Below, one piece after another: positions 46,801 through 61,800 of a stretch of 64,000 bases of DNA. Numbering within the stretch: the first letter of the stretch is position 1; every line of letters begins with the position of its first letter. This DNA comes from Schoenobius gigantellus (Eukaryota; Arthropoda; Insecta; Lepidoptera; Crambidae). The translations under genes and the position numbers were made by a program. The stretch spans positions 29,179,860-29,243,859 of the forward strand of contig OZ012541.1 in the NCBI GenBank assembly GCA_963935595.1. Reading direction: 5' to 3'. The notes beneath the pieces were generated by a model, which worked only from the letters and a program-made list of their open reading frames with translations, did no database searches and was not told the origin of the DNA.

Positions 46801-49800
46801 AATTGTCTCCAAACGGTTGGGTAATGAGCGCCATTGACATATTGCGGTCAAGCGTGCAGGATGAGCTGGTCGCTGCAATTACCTGCATCGTCTTTAATAG
46901 ATGCAATTAGCATGTATCGGCTCTAACTACTTCTTGAGGTTGATATGATGACTTATGGTTAGATGTGATACCGACAGTGATGCGGTTAATTTGCATTCAA
47001 AATGTCGGGGGAAAAGGAATGGAAAATTTGTACGAGTAGTAAATTATGGCCACAATTCGCTTTTTTAGTTTTTATTTAGCATATTTTTCCACCGCGATTG
47101 ACCCACTACATTGAGGGAAATCGATATTTTTGTACATAGAGTCCACACTAAAAAATGAAATCTTTAATTAGTTAATAAAAACTAAAAAAGATTTAATATT
47201 TTTTATATTATTGTGTCGATAATTTTTGTTCTTTTTTATCCTCTTTTGGGATTTCAATTTATCCAGGGCCACACTGCATACATACCTAACTGTTTCGAAA
47301 CAAATTAATAGTCCCCTTTTTTGAAGAAAACAGAGAGCTGAAAGCAAAATGTTTGCTGTAATACATTTAAGTTACCCTTTTAACCTTTGGATAAAAAAAT
47401 GCAGACTCTTCATATTTAATTCAGAGTGGTATGCGATTTAACCCACCACTTGCACTGTTGACGTCAATATGACTTACATCATTCCTGACGCTGAGCTCTG
47501 GTATGAAAGATTTTTGAAATTATTTTAATTACTGTAATTTTTTTAATTATATAAATACAGTCCGGGGCACCTAAATCAAGCCACCTTGCACTTTTGAATT
47601 ATATCGTTTATAACTTTTAAAACATATTTGGACAACTAAAAAGTCTTTATGTAATTTTGTAACTGATATATTCATGTTCAATCTGGTTGATCTGATCTGT
47701 GCTAATAATGAATATGCCAGCTATAAAATTGCGTAAAACTTTTTTTCGTTATGATCAATGGTCATCGTTTAAAAGTTATGGTCGATATAATCCAAAAGTG
47801 CTAGGTCGCTCAATTTAGGTGTCCGGGAGTGTCTATCCCTTAACAATAAAACTAAGATTTTTCGTAAATCACAACTCGTTTATTTGAGTTTTTATAATTT
47901 TATAACAGTTTTCCTTGCAACATAAAAATTATAATAACTTTTGAAACAGGAAAAAACCAACCGATTTCAGATACGAGTTTACTGGTGGCGGATTAAAGTA
48001 ATTTCGCCCCTATTTTCGAACTAACTTGACTGTTCTAGAAACACATCGTTTACATACATTAGGATGATTACGACATCATTGTGTTTCTTTGACCTATTTT
48101 TCGAACAAACTTGACTAAAATAAAAAAAACATCGTTTACCTACATCAAGATGACTACTAGAATATCGTTTTGTGTTTTTGACGCTGAAGGTTTGCGATCA
48201 GCGATGGAAGCGTGACGTACCAGTGCCGGTTCCTGAGGTCTGACGCGCGGCGTCGCAACCACGCGGCCGCTCGGATTGTTGTCACGGAGTTTGGTACTGC
48301 AGCTGCGCCCGATCCGTGCCACACTATATTTGACAGGTAGAATTACAGTACGGCTTTTAGGCCTTTATTACGGCGACTTTTTGCGGAGATTTGAGCTGTG
48401 TTCCAGATAAGCATCACCACTTTGCTGGTGCTGACATATGATGATAGCCTCGTTTTACGTTTCTTATTATAAGAAATGTAACATTTTAAGCGCACTAATT
48501 ATTGCGAATGAAATGGTAGTAACTGATTTTTCGTGCTGAATTTTGACGTCTCACCTAGTCCAGCAACATAACATTTCAAATTACAAATCAGAATCGGCTA
48601 AAACTATAAATATTTATTAACTTATTTTTTAAATCCGCCGAAAAATCTTTTTGATGCCTGAAAAAAAGAGTTAGTATGTCAAGTTAGAAAGCTGTCAAAT
48701 AGTGGTATCAGTGGACCAATCTATTAGCATGGGTGTTCGATGTTAACTTTACGTAACAAAAATGTTTAAATGGAACACACGAAACCAGCACGAAAAGTTA
48801 ACACCAAAGGCTAATGTCTCGCGTTGATGCTAAAAATTTTGAAAATGTTACTAATCCGTGCTTATCTGGAACGCGCCTATAGTCAGCACCAAACTAACAC
48901 GATACAGCATCGATGCAAACGAGTGTATGGCGAATGCAGTGCAATAATTAGCGTTGCAAAAGGTTTCAATCTGCAGCAAAAGGGCGATTAATACCTTACA
49001 CTTATCTTGTTACAGGTTAATCTCGCCATACCTATCGTTTACATTTACGTTCTGATGTACATACTAGGCTTTACGTAAAGTTGAATATTCATCCGGGGCT
49101 AACATCTTAGGTTTCAGGAATTTATTTTACATTACAGAGTAGCTGCGGTGTTTCGGCCTGGTGAAGCCCTATCGGACAATGCTATGATATCATTGTACCC
49201 TTTTGGAGACGAGATATATGCATTTACTGAAGGGCCCATAGTGCATAGGTGAGTTATAAAGTAAATTCAAAGCTGCTGTTATATTTATGCTAGCACGGTT
49301 AGCGCAGAGGTCGAGTGATCGCCTACTGTGCAACGGGTCGCGGGTTCGATTCCCGCACGGCATAGATATTTTGTATGGCCTACAGAAATTTGTTCCGGGC
49401 TGGGCGTATGTGCATGTGATATTCTATGTTTGTAACTGCCCCCACAACACAGGAGAAAATCTTAGTGTGGGGCGACGTTTTAAAAAACAAATAAAATAAA
49501 TAAATAAAATATTTATGCTCAGGCTCCACCCGTGTCGCATTGTGTTAATAAACACAATAATTTCGATATCGCGCTGTCATCAACAGCTTAGTAATATGTG
49601 GTGTTACACGCTAGCTTTTGAAGCAAAATCTGCACATGTAGCTCTATTATTTTTTATATTTATTTTTTACGCGTTCATTCACACATATTACGACGCATGC
49701 GTTAAACATTAACTCAGGTGGAGTCGAAGCATTAGAGTAAGTGCCAAAAAGGTTACAATTACAGTTGTTATTTTCCCTTCGGAGCATAATGTACAATACG

Positions 49801-52800
49801 CAGAATGTGCAACACGCAGAATGAGCACCACATGCAAAATGAGCAAAACGCAAAATGTACGCGACGGGCCTAAGGCCTTATTCACGGCGACGATGACGAC
49901 ACAAGACAAAGGGTTTTATTTTCATGTTTGTTCTCCGTTTTATTTAATGGGAGCGTCTGTGTGCTCTTGAGTATGAGTAAGTATGCCTCTGCTTTACCTC
50001 GAAAGGGATTACAAACATAATTGAGGATGAAAATGAAAATGTTTTATACTAGATTGTCATTGTAAATATTTGGAAAGGGAAAACTATGTGTCTGAGACCG
50101 TAATTTTGTTTACTTAAATATACGGTCTGAGGTATTTAGCTAAGTTTTAGCGTTTGGTTATGATAAGATTTTTAGTTTTTTTTTGTAGAAAACAGGGCAG
50201 ACAACGAATCAAATTTTATTTAACTTTAAGCTAATTTTTTTTGTTAAGTTGGTAATAAGATAAAAATTAATTCAATAAATTTGTTTTTGAACTTAATTCG
50301 GGTTTTGTATATCCAAGGGTTGTGAATTGGAACTGTGCCAACTGCCGAGAGGATGTGAACACAGCTCCTCTTGTACATTTTGCGTTTTGCTCATTTTGCA
50401 TGTGGTGCTCATTCTGCATGTTGCACATTCTGCGTATTGTACATTTTGCGTTTTGCTCATTTTGCGTGTCGTGCACATTTTGCGTATTGTACATTATGCT
50501 CCGAAGGGGTTTTTTTCACTGCGGACCCACCATATCAGTCATATCACTGTACAGTCGACAAAGTTGCTGGTCTACCAGTAGAGTTTTTTTGGTCAGCGAT
50601 ATTTGAAAAAGTAAAAGCATTAAAATAGGTTTCAATATTATATAAAATAGAAGTATTTTAGGATTTTCATATATGATTTAAATGATTGCTTTATACCTCT
50701 TCTTGTTTGAAATAATGCTTCCCAAAATAACTCTACTGGTAGACCGCGAACTATGTCGACTGTACATTGGGTAATTGTTGCGATAAAAGCACAATTTCAT
50801 AGGTGCTTATTCACATATACCTACTTAGAACTTCTAAGTATATGCGAATTAGCGCCTGTAAACTAATTTATCAGTGTTCTAAATTAGAACATTGACATAC
50901 TAATTATGTATGTATTATTACGAGTGTTCTGTTTTCAAATAATTTATTATTTCTACAACGTACTAATTCAGCATCATTAGTTTAAAACCTGCACATTGAA
51001 TCATAAATATTAATTACACTAGTTCATCTTAGAATCCGATTTGGGAACTAATTAATGTTAAGTACGAGTATTAACTCAAAACAAAAATGAGTCGGTGTCT
51101 AGAAACTCATCTGTGTATAAGTCCATGTTATGTTACTTATGATTTTCTCACACTTTCAGAATTGATCCATTTACTCTGGACACAATGGAGCGGAAAAATA
51201 TGACTGAGTGCGTGGCGCTTGTTAACCATACATCGCATCCACACGTTATGTCCAACGGTAAGGTCTTTATCTAGCTACAGTATTGACGCGACTTGCGACG
51301 CGACTTGCTATGCGACGCCGAAAAAGCTCAGAGCGGCTCTCTTAGGAATAGTTAAAGAATTTTAATGTTTTAGGTAGACGATTATTTGTACTTAGTCGTA
51401 TAAAACGAATACACGAACTACCGATATTTTGACAGTTTGTTACGTGTTCTATCGATTGTTAAAAAATAATCTCCTAAACATTCCAATTCCGAGATTGTTT
51501 ATGGCGCACCGTGTCGCTTAAAATCCGCGTCGCTTACGCGGTTGCGGCTTACTGAAGAGACATTTATGACCAGACGTAAAGGTAAAGGGGTCGAAGTGTA
51601 ATCTTTCGTATTTACCTAAATACCCGAGTCAAATTAAGATTTTGATATATGAATATATTTCAAAACAATGAATGAAAATTCTCTCACTATAAAAACTCAG
51701 TGAGCTTTATGAATTCCTTTTAATATCGTAGTCTATCCAGATTATCTAAAACGTTACTCGCTGACGCTGTCGTTATTTTTTAATTTTTATATCCATTTCG
51801 ACCTTGTTATCACTTACCATTAGGTAAAATCAAGGCTAACAGCTTCCCCGTTAAAGTAACGTGTAAAATATTTAGTTCTCTGATTCCATTAGTTTTATGT
51901 ATACCTACTTATGCTATTTGATTCACTTGTGGTTAACCACAATTGTTGCACTCATGTCTGCATATGTTGTGATCGAACACCCGGTGAACATCCTTACTTA
52001 TAATAAAACAAAGTCCCCCGTCGCGTCTGTCTGTCTGTTTATCTGTCTGTCTGTTCGCGATAAACTCAAAAACTACTGCAGCGATTTTCAAGCGGTTTTC
52101 ACCACTCGATAGCGTGATTCTCGAAGAAGGTTTTAGTATATAATTTGTTAAGATTTTGTATTTATTTCTGTGTACATTAACGATATTTGTTGAAGATGTC
52201 GGGAAAAAATAAATTAAGGCGAAACGTAGTTCGCGGGCACAGCTAGTATTTACTAAATATAAGAACATAATCAGAAGCAGCTCGCCCGCAAGGCCCATCG
52301 CTAACGGGAAGATATCAGTTTCCCAAAATCTTCTGTGATGCTACAAAGGCTGTGTGAAACCAACGCATAACGTCGTGAAATTCAATATTTGCACATATCT
52401 ACTAGTTAAGGTTGTAGGTATTGGCCGTCATGGTGTGCTTGCTAATGCTATTATGAGGATGTTGTTTCGTCAGAAATTATTTGTGATACCGACAATCGTT
52501 TGCTATTATTGCCACGTGAACGGAAAATTTGCAATATTAAGACCTGCTAGGTGCGTGCTGTGTACTTCTTTTTTGGTACAATTTTCAAAACAATACATTT
52601 AAGGTAATGTTTTGAAAATGTTCTTGCCAAATTTTAAATTTTCAATTCCTTAATTTCGGTTCTGTATAGTTTGACTTGTGATCAACAGGTGATGTTTACA
52701 ACGTGGGGATGTCAGTCGCGAAGGGACGACTCCGACATGTCGTCGTAAAGTTCCCGTTCACTGAGAAAGGCAAGTATTTACGATTTTTATACCAAGTGCT

Positions 52801-55800
52801 ATTAAGCTATGTCTCTCCAGCATGATTAATTATGCAGTTAAAATTATCAACCAGTTAAATATTTTATAAACTTTAAATTAACAAAAACAGTCAAAAGTAC
52901 CAACCTACTACTGATTGATGATGTAAAAAAAGGATACGTGTCAAATATTTTTTCTTCCAACTACTCATTAATTTTTCTCTTAATCACTGGAAAAGGCAAC
53001 ACTAGGTAATACATTTCTACCTGGGGAAACTCGAAGGCAGTAATGTTGTATGAAGATTCAGGACCTGTTCAACATTAATGCCCTGTTGTGTCTTTTTTCT
53101 AATTTACCAAGAAGTCAAAATAAGATTCATACAAAATGTAGGCGTTTTCAATAGAGCTTTGAGTGGCTGTATAAGATGAAGATGTATAGGTAAATGTCAG
53201 AAAAAAATACTAGACATGCGCATATCAAGTTAGATAGGACCGTACAAAGACAATGTTATTAAAAAAATCGACTTCAAAAAAGTTAAAAATAATATAAGAA
53301 TAGGCGCAGACAACATCACACTTATATATCGAAGTTGGTGCCAAACGATGATCCCCTAGAAAATCTTAAAATTTGTCAGCGACTTCAATATAGAAGTGTG
53401 ATATTGTCTGAGCCTATTCTTATATTATTTTTAACTTTTATGAAGTCGGTTTTTATTTTTTTGTTAAATAATTTTTTATTTCTTATTTTTTTTTGAGGTA
53501 GGTTAAAAAGTCGGTTGAAATTCCCTATCTCAAAAACTACTGAACCGATTTTGATGAAACTTATACACTATTCCTTAAGCTTACCAATACCCAGTACAAC
53601 AAAAAAGAATTATTTAAATCGGACTTGTAGTTCCGGAGATATGCGAGCACAAACATAAAAGAATACATACATACACTTTTGAAATTTGGCACATTTGTTC
53701 AGACGCTGATATAGACTAACATATACGAAAACTGGGCAGTTCTGGAAATATTACATACATACGAGTCGAATGGATAACCTCCTTTTTTTTGAAGTCTGTT
53801 TAAAAAGAGAGGCAATCGGCTTCAATGGCAACGGTTAGCTTTTATTAATTGTATTCGAATTAATATTGTGCAATGAAGTGGTGTTATTTTGGTGCACAAC
53901 CATTCATGTTGACGGTGAGAATTAAGGGTTTTGAGGTGTACATGACGGTGAGTTTTTTTTTTGGATTTTCCACCTTATCAGTCACCACCTTTAAAATGAG
54001 GTTTTGTTTTTTAGTAAGGACAATTAGAATGTTTTTTGTCATAAATAAATAAGTTTTTTTACAGTCAACTTCAGTTTTTTATTTATTTTTAATATAAAGA
54101 TGTAGTTGAAAGAAAAGCAGATTACGCACTTCGTAAGTGAACTATTTATGCCCATGAGTTATTCGTGCCAACGTGCAAGTGCTCGTGCAACAAATGCAAC
54201 AATCTACTATTTCTATGCTCAAGTTCTGAAAATAGGTCAAAAGAGGCTGTTTTCACCATTTGACATAGTCGACCATGAACAGTGTTAATTTGAAGATCAC
54301 ATCTAGTGTAAAAAAAGAAAAACATATTTTTTTGGGCAATGAAAAAAATAACACTTTTGGCAATGAAAAGAACCTATACAGCCACACATCGATACTAAGA
54401 AATAAATAAACTTGGTGAAAACTTTATGAAAAAAGAGACACTGAATACCAAAAGTTTTAACCTGGCTAGAATGGGATCTGAAACGCACTTTGTGACACTG
54501 TAACCGTTTATTGGAATCGCGTCAATAATATTGGAACATACCTAAGAGCTGCTGGCAAATGGAAAAGGAATAACGAATGCCAAACTTTTCATAGGTACGA
54601 AAATCTGTTTACAATACACATTGAGTTCAAGCAGATCCCAGCCTCGCCTAACGGTAGGGGCATTAACCAATTACTTTGGTACATATTACCAGGTTGAACA
54701 TCCCAGATCGATAATCTGTACGACCTCGTGTAAGAAGAGAAATAATAGTAGAAAATGTCGTAAGAGTCGACTATGGGAGCTTACCGCAACCACATCTTCC
54801 ATCGAAGCAATGGAAACAAAACCCTACGGCTCAATTTACACCGCCGCAAAATGGAATGGAAGCGACTTTTTGCAACGGAATTGTACATAGTATAATGAAC
54901 TTTATGTCAATTGTATAACCATTGATTTAGTAAATCAATGGGTATAACATACAAACTAAATACGAGCCATAAAAAGGTCGCGTGTCTTTCGCGGAATCCT
55001 CGTACTTTCTTTAGATTTCCCTTTGCTTTTGGCTCGTATTTAGTTTGTATGTTATTTAACATTTATAAAGTTCATTATGCTATGAACAATTTCGTTGCAA
55101 AAAGTCGCTAACTTTCCATTCCGCGGCGGTGTAAATTGAGCCAACACTTTCCCGTGGTGTAGTTAGACTTATTTATTCCTTCTTTAACTAAGTGAATGAG
55201 TAACATTTTAATTAAAAAGGCGATAAATACTTCAACAGACGAAAAAACGTAAAAACTTAAACATGTTTTAAAAGTCGACTATTTTATGGTAATTTATCAA
55301 TCAGGAAAAATACGTTAAGTCAAAATAAAAATCATCGGAATAATAAACCGATTTTAAGAAAGGATATTTTTGTTTCAATCGCTTTCATGTTCGAATGGTC
55401 GTAACTACATGATTCACATCACAGAACATAGATTTCTGTTACCATTTTCCGTGAGTTTTTTTCTGATGGGTTTGGTTGGTGATAGTTCTTCTGAGCCCTC
55501 CCTCCTACAACTAGCTATCACAACTTTAGTTTGCTATCATATTACTAGTATTGTCTTGTTGCAACAGGTAAAATAACCAGTTTCTGCATGATTGAGAAAC
55601 CCAGATTAATGTCTCAACTTCAACCTGATCGTCTTAAATCAGATGAGATGCTGGAGGGAGACTCTGTACTAGGGTCGTCTGCTTATGTACCTCCGTCTTA
55701 CCTATTTCTGCCGCAAAGCAGCAGTGCTTGCATTGCTGTGTTCCGGTTTGAAGGGTAAGATATGGCAGTGGAATTACTGGGTACTGTGACTTTACACCTG

Positions 55801-58800
55801 GTGTCACAAGTTGGCAACGTACACTGTGGTTCTTGTGGGGGTTGCAGTTTTGCTGCGAATCTCACAGGATCTACATGTATTATAGGCGACTGTTACCACT
55901 TACTATCAGGTGGGCAGTTTGCTTGTTTGCCAACTTTCTGCAATAAAAAAAAATGCTTTATTGCTGCGATTAAAAAAAAAGTAATAGTATTTGCATTTTT
56001 AACCTTGGCTGACTTACCTAATTCATTTTCCAGGCATAAGTTAAAGAATATATTAAATAAAACATGTATAAAATTTGAATATGTTTATGATGTCACGATT
56101 TTGTCAAGGTTAATAATATAATAGAATGGATAGTTTGGTCTATCTTAGTTACTTTACACAGATATAGAATTCTTTCATAATGTTAGTTTTTTATATTTCT
56201 TAAAGGATGTCTGTGGCAAATTATTCCTTCACTCCGATAATGGAGGTATATGTTGCCAAATGACAACTCACGAGTCTCCCCAATATACCCGCTGCTGGGC
56301 ATAGGATTTCTCCAAGAACTTTCGGGTTTCGGGCTAATACCTTACCACGCCAGTCAAATGTAACTAAGTAGTGGGAAGTTAGCCACAATCACGAGAACAG
56401 CATACATAGTAGCTAAGCGAGGTTGGCTCATTATCAGAACATGTTACATTTACTTCAAAAAAATCAAATAGGTACATAATGTCTACAAGCAAATTATGTT
56501 GTTAATAGGTATTGTATTGCAAAACATTTGATTAATACTCGTGTAATATTTTATCATATACCTATACTGCACAAATTGACTGTTTACCTAGACCATTTAG
56601 TATTAAATGGTCTGGTCCAAGACTGATTATAATCATCTACTAAAGTATTGACTGGACCTAATGATTATTTTTGTTGTGAATATATTATATACCTATTATG
56701 TCATAATATACTTACTTTTATTCTTAAAGTACTTATGTTGATACAATTACGATATTATTAAAATTATAATTACTTTGAAAATAAAGCACTTGAGCGTTTC
56801 GTTGAACGAAGAAACAATTCATATCTATATAAATTTAAGCGTTTCGGCAATTTTAAATGAAAATGTTAATATTTTTTTTTAGGAGACATGTTTGCCCGTG
56901 CGCACGTGGTGGCCAGCATGAAGCCGCGGTGGCCATTGCATCCTGCCTACATGCACACATTTGGTAAGTAGTGGAAGGATTATTTTAAAAAATAGAAAAA
57001 TAATAAAACCGACTTCTTGTTCAGACAAGCAAAATGAAGATCTTTTACTATGGGACCAATCTCAAAAACCCGAAAAAAAAATCAGCTGTTCCATACAAAT
57101 GTTCAACATCCACTGAACCTAAATGTATGGAACAGCTGATTTTTTTCGCGATTTCGAGTTTGGTCCCATAGTAAAAGCTGTTCATTTTGCTTGTTTAAAC
57201 AAGCATACAAAATTTGCCTCCTTATAGAAAAATAACCCGGTATTGATATTGGTGGCAAATTACTAACTACATTAAATGCTTTTATATTTTTAAGACTTTC
57301 TAGGTGATCATTGCTAGTGATGACATACGGAACTGAGACGTGGCCGCTTACAATGGGTCTCATAAGAAGGCTCTAAGTCACTCAAAGGGCAATGGAGAGG
57401 GCTATGCTCGGGGTTTCTCTACGTGTTCACATTTGAAATGAGATCCGTAGAAGAACTAAAGTTATCGACATATCCCAAAGAATTGCAAACCTTAAGTGGC
57501 AGTGAGCAGGACACATCGCTCGTAGGACTGACGGCCGTTGGGGCGGAAAGGTCCTCGAGTGGCGGCCGGGTACCGGGAGACGCAGTGTCGGTAGGCCCCC
57601 CACAAGGTGGACCGACGATATGGTGAAGGTCGCCCGGTCGGTCGGTCGAAGGTCGGAAGCCGCGATGCGGGAGGCGCAAGACCGATCGGTATGGAGAACC
57701 TTGGGGGAGACCTATGTCCAACAGTGGGCGTCTCTTGGCTGTTATGGTGAGGTGATCATTGCTTGGCACGTATGTATTCATATATTCTTTATGACCTTTT
57801 GGTGTTTTTGGAAGTCGGTTATATTTTTTATAAAAAAAATTAGTTTCCGTTCTTTTTAACTTATTAAATACATGCGTATTAGAATTTGGGCTAAGGCAAG
57901 CACCAGAATATCTTAAAATGAAACGTTTTTCGCTCTAAACAGCATTGAAAGAATTCATCCTGAACTCCTTACCTACCAGAAACCTTCCATTATCCGCTCA
58001 GTAACATGATATGATGACTACCAGATGCAAATACTTTGATATCTTCGGCAAAAACATGAAACACGTTGGATATACCTTTGAAATGTAAGGGTTTCCTATA
58101 ATTTTCCTGGTACCCCATCATCAGATCATGCCTTGGTGACTCCCTTAGTAGTATATACTCTTTCGATTACAAAAAGAATTTTGAAAATAGGCCCACGAAT
58201 GGCGGAGTAATCGGTGAACATAGACTTAAAAATAATAGATACAGTCGGACATAGAACCTCTTCCTTTTTTGAAGTCGATTAATAAAAGAGACAGGGTACG
58301 GTTTCTTTCTTCGATGTAATGATCAGCCGGACTGCCAAAGCCGTACAATATTTTGTTATGTTCTCGCTTGGGAAGTCTCCTACCAAGTTTTCTAATGAGT
58401 TTTGATATATGTACGTAATTTTTAATGTGTGTTTTTGACACTTTGAGCTCCAAAACCGTTATGTCGCAGGTTGTTATATAGCTCATTTCCTACAGTAACT
58501 TTACATCAACGTAAAGTTACTGTGTTTAAAGTTACTGTAAAGTTACGAGCTATATACCAACTTGCGACATAAGACCTGGCATAAGGCAGACTGTCCACCT
58601 GATGGTAAACCGAACTTACCATCAGGTTGGCAGTCTGCCTATTTGTTGGCTTCGCTGTGATGAAAAGAAAGACTAGAGTTCGTTGATGAGCATTACGAGC
58701 AGGCGAGGTTGGCTTGGGTTCCATAAGGTATTCGGAACGCCGTTAACCCCACGACTAGGTTGCATTGTCTTTAAGGTAGCTTATCTAGTTAATATGTGGT

Positions 58801-61800
58801 GGCTCGTACGCTGGTTTGCAAGCGATGTTTTGAGTAATCGACGTTTACCCGGCAGGCATCACGGAGCACTACTTCGTGATATTGGAGCAGCCTCTGGCGG
58901 TGTCGGTGTGCGGCGCGCTGCGAGCGCAGCTGGCCGCGCGCCCGCTCGCCGCCTCGCTGCAGTGGTTCCCCAAACACGAGGTAAAACCATACTCTGTTGA
59001 ACAGCCTGAGTCTTTTGAGGTGCTCTACACCCAAAAATAGCTTGAACAACTTATCGAACGTGTATGTAGATCTGTGACTTTCCATTTTTTTATTTGAGAT
59101 TTGAAATCGGTTTGAATATGTCTCCAGGTTGCATATAAATTCTATTGATTCTATAAAAGCCATCTGCAAAAAACATATTACCTACAGATCAAATATTGTA
59201 ACACTTTTACGACGTTAAAGATTGCAACTGCGTCATTTTTGTTTATGTTATATGCTGCAACCTGTACTTATTCTATTTTATTTCTTACATTCGGATACTT
59301 TATTCCAATTTCAATATAATCAAATGAATAAATTAATCCAAGAAAAAAATGTACTTTGGCAGAATTCGACATATCGTGTTGTCGACATGACGACTAGGCA
59401 ACCGTGAATTTAGCCAACCCCAGTGAAATTTCGTTTGTATCGTCTCATTCTTTTTTCTTAAAGCCAAAGTATCCCTTATCGCACTGATAATAACTACGCA
59501 TCAGCGTATATTTGTGATCGATGTACACTCGTCGTTCTTTTATGGTAATCTTCACACGAAAATCCACACAAGAAAATACGACAAATCAGAAACTTTTACT
59601 AGTCGTATATAATAAAAAATAAAGTATTTCGTATCGCACTTCCACTGTTTTATCTGCTTCGTGAGTAAAAAATTTCCAATATTTTCTCAGACGCATATAG
59701 TCCTCCTCAGCCGTACAACAGGCAAGGAAGTGAAAAGATACCGCAGCGAGACAATGTTTTATCTTCATATCATCAACTCCTACGAACGAGATAACAAGCT
59801 ATTCGTTGATGTCTGCGCCTATAAAGACGCTAAAGCCATAGATGCCATGTATATACAGGCTATTGAGGTAAGTGTGTCTTTACCATACCTTGTGAAGTAA
59901 AGTCGTGATATAACGTAACACTACAAAAACGTGATGAAAATTGTTATTATACAATAAGGACTTTCAGGATTTGAGCTCAAAGTCGTAAATCGTAATCGAA
60001 ATATAAATAATTTAATAATTTAACACAAGTTTGGTTCCAATAAAGACTCTGCTAGAGTCTTTATTGGGACCAAACTTATATATGGTATATATGGTTGAAA
60101 ACAGTGACTTTTTAATATTTCTTTGTCTAATAAAAATATAATTATGAATAAGTCGCCACTGTATTGATTGTAAAAAATTTCAGAATATGCAAAGTAACGC
60201 TGATTATGCAGAGTGGTTCCGTGGCAGGCCGAAGCGACTTGTGATGCCATTGGATGCTAAGAACATGACCTGGGTCCCGACCTCGCTGCTAGCGGACATC
60301 GGATGCGAAACTCCGCGAATTCACTACGACTTGTATAATGGTCACTATTTACATTGTATTTAAATGGACTTCATTACTGTCATCACCAGAGACATGACCA
60401 CTGCTGGACATAGGCATACCCCAAGGATGTATAAACCGATCTATGCGCTGCCCGCATCTAACGGCTTCCAGCAAACTTCACCAGATCTGAGGTCTACCTT
60501 TCAAAGCTATTACACAAACTCTGAGTCTGCTAGTACACAAACTTGTCAACCTAAAAATTTTCGGGATGCTACAACTTGTACAATAGTTGGTTACAGCTTG
60601 TACAATAGTTCAGGACCTTTCGACATGCATTGAGGCATTTATCGAGTCTTTAGCATATGCGAGACACTAATTTATGATCTATAAGGACGCGTTTTGAATT
60701 GCTTGATTTGTAAGAATACATAATATTCGTAGTACGTAACGTTAAAAAATCAACCTTGTAAACAATTCTAAAGTATGGATTTTAGTAATAAAGCCTTAAT
60801 CACTTGGCAACGACTTTAATATATTTAAAATTCCTGATTTGGAATAATATTTTATGTTATTCCAAATCAGGGTGTGTGGACTGTTAAAATAAAACCCTTG
60901 AGATCAGGGTGATTTTGTAACTCATCGATTGATCCGCAATCGTTATCGAACTGGATGACTTAATGAATAAAAGCGGAATTATATTCATTAGCTATAAGTA
61001 GTGATTGATTTATTCAACATTATATACCAAAATCACCCAGACGACGACGTTACAGACTGTCAAACATATTAAAAATCATTGAAACTGATTTTTAATCAAA
61101 CAGAATCTACGATGGCCGATTGCCGATGAGTTACAAAATCACCACCCTGATTAATCACGAGAGACTTATAATTACAATACAGTTAAGTGGAAAAGTGAAA
61201 ATGAGCCATAGTTACATGTTACTACATAAATTAAATTCCAATGTGTAATATTTTAATGTATGTGGAAATAAATACAAATAAATTCTTTTCTAGGTCGACT
61301 CTACCGCTACTTTTACGCTATAAGCTCCGACGTAGACGCAGATAATCCTGGATGTGTAAGTGTTGAATGAAATTTATTATAAGCCATATAAGGATTATAG
61401 ACAAGCTCGCTAAACAGGTAGCTATGTGCTAGTCTGCTATATGCAATGATACTAATGTTATAAATGCGAAAGTGAGTTTGATTGTTTGTTATGCTTTCAC
61501 GCCTAAGCCACTGAACTAATTTTAATGAGATTTGATACAGGGTTAGCTTAAGCCCTTGAGAATAACATAGCTCAGATATACAATAGATATTAGGAATAAC
61601 ATACGTTACTTTTATCTCGGATTTTAATGAATTTCGCAGCAGTTAATATATAATAATTCACAATAATATTTCGTTCACATATCGAAGCAATATACGATAA
61701 GAATGTTTTTAGGTATTCTTCACTAAATTAGAAAAAGCTCTATATTTTGTGCCTATACATATTATAATGTATAAGCACAGCACAGTAATAAAATAAGACT

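Noticed and set aside
45866..49137. Direct splice of ninaB exon 2 to exon 4
   Set aside because: It joins in frame but would lack about 49 residues always present in the family. The missing exon was found at 48190-48336.
49291..49365. Possible tRNA gene in ninaB intron 4
   Set aside because: The same SINE family; sequence after the B box is SINE body, not an acceptor stem.
50267..50628. Several ORFs rich in Cys, Asn and Gln or Phe
   Set aside because: They are translations of the 'cattttgcg' minisatellite.
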